The notes under the pieces were generated by a model, which was not told where the DNA came from, did no database searches, and was given only the letters and a program-made list of their open reading frames with translations. From Cyclobacteriaceae bacterium (GTDB taxonomy: Bacteria > Bacteroidota > Bacteroidia > Cytophagales > Cyclobacteriaceae): DNA of 7,529 nt. Of the stretch, positions 5,468 through 7,529 are shown piece by piece. Each line of letters opens with the position of its first letter. Position 1 is the stretch's first letter. Location of the stretch: assembly GCA_025363495.1 (NCBI GenBank), contig JANYDR010000688.1, positions 1 to 7,529 on the forward strand, given 5' to 3'. The translations under genes were made by a program, and so were the position numbers.

Positions 5468-5634
5468 TTCACCACAGAGCCACGGAGGACACGGAGTGAA
5501 TACACGCAGAGATTTACAAAGCTCCATACACACAAAAAATACTTTCTTTAACTACAATTATTAGTCTTGTCGTATCTGCTGCCACGCAGGTATTCTCCAT
5601 GGAACCTCCGTGTCCTCTGTGCCTCTGTGGTGAA
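5468..5634. repeat. Long inverted-repeat element with CAC(A/G)GAG-type arms
   Basis: The left arm (5468-5496) and right arm (5606-5634) are 29-base inverted repeats that match at 27 of 29 positions, separated by 109 bases. The left arm is built of short degenerate units: CCACAGAG (5472-5479), CCACGGAG (5480-5487) and ACACGGAG (5489-5496), with a further ACACGCAGAG at 5502-5511. Inside the spacer, GAATAC (5498-5503) is mirrored by GTATTC (5590-5595), and CACGCAG recurs at 5503-5509 and 5583-5589. The element has no coding capacity. From memory, not a search, 'CACAGAG...CACGGAG' palindromes of this sort are dispersed in many bacterial genomes, so this is probably a non-autonomous repeat (REP- or MITE-like) inserted in the intergenic gap. 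Confidence 0.8.
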
Positions 5635-5656
5635 AATAAAATTCAGCGAAGCTGAA
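5635..5656 (-). terminator. Probable intrinsic terminator after the glycosyltransferase gene
   Basis: On the minus strand a six-base-pair hairpin (TTCAGC, loop TTC, GCTGAA; 5656-5642) is followed at once by the T-rich run TTTTATTTT. It starts 34 bases after the glycosyltransferase stop codon. The stem is short with only three G-C pairs, but the tail and position are right. It would end the carbamoyltransferase-glycosyltransferase transcript. Confidence 0.55.
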
Positions 5657-5690
5657 GTACCATAGCATTTCTTAACTCACCAACACTGGC

Positions 5691-6839
5691 TTACGGGCTT
5701 GCCATTTCATCTACATAATGAAATGCATTTTCCGGAGAAAATAAAAATGAACAATTTCTCGCGGCTTCTTTGTACTTATTCAATGCATCAGGGTGACTTG
5801 CTAAAAAAGTTATTTGCTCGCTTAACAGCATTGCCCGGCCAGGCTCAACGGCAACACCAACTTCATGATGATTAACCAACCTCGTCAACTCCGAATCAAG
5901 AGGTGCAATTGCCATCAGGCACAACCCAGCTGCCATCGTCACATACGTTTTGCTTGGCACTGAAATTCCCTCTGCACCCAGTCCCAGCGTCACCACACCT
6001 ATATCTGCCGCTGCCATAGCATTCGGGAATTGAGCAGCATCCTGAAAAGGAAGAAAAAGGACATTCGTCAGCTTTTTTTCCTCTTTCATCTTCATCAGTT
6101 TTTGTTTCTTACCTCCATCTCCGATAAAAACAAAATACAATGAGGTATTCTTCCGAAGTAAGTCAGCCGATTCAAGAAGAGATTCCAGATCATGCGTCAA
6201 TCCCATATTGCCGGCATATAATATCACCACTTTATCCTGAAGCCCGTTTTTTAACACAAAAGGATTATCTGTTTTCTCAATGGGAATTATATAACCTGTA
6301 TCTACCCAGTTGTAAATCACCTTTATTTTTGATTCATTATCAGAGGCGTAAACCGACACAGCCTTTTTCATCGATTCACTTAACGTAAATATTTTTGTTG
6401 CACGTTCGAAAGTCCGAAAATTAATCTTTTGCCAACGGCGGTAGAGCCAGCTATTCGACCCCGTAAATCCAGCCTGTAACAAGGCTTCCGGATAAAGGTC
6501 GTAGATTAAAATATAGTACGTCAGACCCCGTATTCCGGCAACCCACGAAGTGATCATCGGAGCAATAGGCGGATTTGAAACCACCAAAATCTTTGAAGGT
6601 TTTTTGCAAAAGATTAGATATAAAAAATAATGTGTACTGAATATCAACCAGGAAGTAACTCTTGTCATTGATGACTTTCGCTGATAGAACTTACTTTTAA
6701 CAATCTTTATCGCAGGATTCAATGGTTGCTTCCCAGGTTCGATGTGTCCTGTAAAAAGAGTGACGTCAGCACTTGAAGCAGCACAGGCGTTAGCAACATC
6801 GACAAATATGGGAACAGTATGTTGGTTGACCAGGAGCAT
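5691..6839 (-). CDS. GT4-family glycosyltransferase (WbuB-like)
   Basis: A complete 382-residue GT-B glycosyltransferase of the GT4 family. The N-terminal acceptor domain (about 1-180) includes VVSNPPIAPM (86-95), LIYDLYPEALLQ (111-122) and the domain-linking IFTLSESMKKAV and KVIYNWVDT (173-181). The donor-binding domain shows ILYAGNMGLTHDLESLLESA (206-225), FVFIGDGGKKQKL (236-248) and NVLFLPFQ (259-266). It continues with AADIGVVTLGLGAEGISVPSKTYVTMAAG (277-305), where E290 and the VPSK loop contact the nucleotide sugar. It should add a sugar, likely an N-acetylhexosamine or deoxy sugar, to a lipid-linked glycan on the cytoplasmic face of the membrane. It starts eight bases after the carbamoyltransferase stop, so the two are cotranscribed. 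The donor and linkage cannot be read from sequence. Confidence 0.88.
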   Translation of the reverse strand: MLLVNQHTVPIFVDVANACAASSADVTLFTGHIEPGKQPLNPAIKIVKSKFYQRKSSMTRVTSWLIFSTHYFLYLIFCKKPSKILVVSNPPIAPMITSWVAGIRGLTYYILIYDLYPEALLQAGFTGSNSWLYRRWQKINFRTFERATKIFTLSESMKKAVSVYASDNESKIKVIYNWVDTGYIIPIEKTDNPFVLKNGLQDKVVILYAGNMGLTHDLESLLESADLLRKNTSLYFVFIGDGGKKQKLMKMKEEKKLTNVLFLPFQDAAQFPNAMAAADIGVVTLGLGAEGISVPSKTYVTMAAGLCLMAIAPLDSELTRLVNHHEVGVAVEPGRAMLLSEQITFLASHPDALNKYKEAARNCSFLFSPENAFHYVDEMASP

Positions 6840-6847
6840 TACTTAAG

Positions 6848-7529
6848 TTATCGTTCAATGACACAGTTTTCCAATACAAGCATATCCATTTGTGTTCGTA
6901 AAAAACAATCCAGCGCTTCGGCTGGAGTATTTACGATAGGTTCATTTTCATTAAATGATGTATTCAGCAAAATGGGTACGCCCGTTTCTTTTCTGAATGC
7001 ATCAATGAGTGCATAGTATCGCGGAGAGACATCTTTCATGACAGTTTGCAAACGACCGGATCCATCCACATGGGTAACAGCCGGAATAATCGACCGTTTC
7101 TCCTTTCGGACCTGGAAGACCTTCTCCATAAATGGAACATCTTCATCTTTTTCAAAATATTCAGCCGTATATTCACGTATTATCGAAGGTGCAAATGGCC
7201 TGAAGCTTTCCCTTCTCTTAATTTTCAAATTCAATAAGTCTTTTGCCTTGGTATTGCGGGGATCAGCTATAATGGATCGCGCGCCCAATGCACGTGGACC
7301 AAATTCTGCGCGACCCGAAAACCATCCTACTACTCCGGGCTTAATCAATTTTGCAACCACCTTCGTATAAAGTTCTTCGTCTTCCAAACGAGTATACTTA
7401 ATTTTTCTCTCTTTCAGGAATTGTTCAATCTCTTCATTACTGAATTTACTCCCGGTGTAAGCGGAGAAAATTGGTTTAAGTCGCGGCTGACGAAGCACAT
7501 GGTGGTGTTGATAAAAAGCTGAACCCATC
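6848..7529 (-). CDS. NodU/CmcH-family carbamoyltransferase, C-terminal part (cut by window edge)
   Basis: The frame is open through the right edge; 226 whole codons are visible, and the ATG near the edge (7528) is an internal methionine rather than the start, as the family is usually around 550-610 residues. The visible part corresponds to the end of the Kae1-like domain plus the C-terminal domain. Motifs are GWFSGRAEFGPRALGARSII (68-87 of the visible part), ESFRPFAPSI (107-116), VDGSGRLQTV (154-163) and PILLNTSFNENEPIVNTPAEAL (185-206), all well conserved in this family. These enzymes transfer a carbamoyl group from carbamoyl phosphate, through carbamoyl-adenylate, to a sugar hydroxyl. Beside a GT4 enzyme, O-carbamoylation of a surface glycan residue is the natural role. 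No frame disruption is seen in the visible part. Confidence 0.9.
   Translation of the reverse strand, partial: MGSAFYQHHHVLRQPRLKPIFSAYTGSKFSNEEIEQFLKERKIKYTRLEDEELYTKVVAKLIKPGVVGWFSGRAEFGPRALGARSIIADPRNTKAKDLLNLKIKRRESFRPFAPSIIREYTAEYFEKDEDVPFMEKVFQVRKEKRSIIPAVTHVDGSGRLQTVMKDVSPRYYALIDAFRKETGVPILLNTSFNENEPIVNTPAEALDCFLRTQMDMLVLENCVIER

Larger units (their letters stand above)
5323..5690. other. 368-base gap between the two glycan gene blocks
   Basis: No coding region was recognised. From right to left (the direction of transcription) it holds a terminator hairpin (5635-5656), a 167-base inverted-repeat element (5468-5634), a stretch of about 80 bases without evident structure, and a TAACTTTG promoter box (5382-5389). 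The flanking genes are otherwise tightly packed, so this gap divides the locus into two units. Confidence 0.6.

Noticed and set aside
5468..5634. CRISPR-like array from the repeated CACAGAG/CACGGAG units
   Set aside because: The units are 8 bases, degenerate and nearly contiguous, with no regular unique spacers; the overall structure is one inverted repeat, not an array.
6819..7370. Plus-strand open frames opposite the carbamoyltransferase
   Set aside because: The minus-strand frame carries all the conserved carbamoyltransferase motifs; the plus frames have none.

Overview
The window looks like a chromosomal segment of a member of the Bacteroidota. The evidence is an exosortase of the XrtF type with its partner protein, a surface-protein N-terminus of the kind common in gliding and type IX-secreting Bacteroidota, promoter-like boxes matching the phylum-specific TAnnTTTG signal, few Shine-Dalgarno sites, and a low to moderate GC content judged by eye. 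No ribosomal or other marker gene is present, so the lineage cannot be narrowed from this sequence.

Left part (1-570): the beginning of a secreted or surface protein runs leftward off the window edge (start at 194, minus strand). It is followed by a 376-base divergent intergenic region with a promoter-like box for each side. Next (571-1223, plus strand) is a complete type II toxin-antitoxin pair: a DUF6364-like antitoxin and a PIN-domain (VapC-like) ribonuclease that overlap by 4 bases at a GTGA junction. A 197-base AT-rich convergent spacer follows.

Main part (1421-7529, all minus strand, so read right to left): this is a surface-glycan locus in two blocks. The upstream block holds the C-terminal part of a NodU/CmcH-type carbamoyltransferase cut by the window edge, then a GT4 glycosyltransferase; it ends in a probable intrinsic terminator. 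A 368-base gap follows. It contains a 167-base element with long, nearly perfect inverted repeats and a candidate promoter. The downstream block is a tight six-gene operon: PglC-type phosphoglycosyl transferase, PglD-type sugar acetyltransferase, a second divergent PglD-like acetyltransferase, exosortase XrtF, the XrtF-associated membrane protein, and a PglE-type aminotransferase. Spacers are 2-3 bases, with a 4-base overlap and a 32-base overlap around xrtF.

How they probably work together: the aminotransferase and one acetyltransferase would convert a 4-keto UDP-sugar into an N-acetylated amino sugar such as di-N-acetylbacillosamine. The small transferase would load this phospho-sugar onto undecaprenyl phosphate. 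The GT4 enzyme and the carbamoyltransferase would extend and decorate the glycan. No 4,6-dehydratase, flippase or ligase gene is visible, so these must lie elsewhere. The most interesting point is that the exosortase and its partner sit inside the sugar-nucleotide genes with overlapping reading frames. This suggests that XrtF-dependent protein sorting is coupled to production of this lipid-linked glycan.
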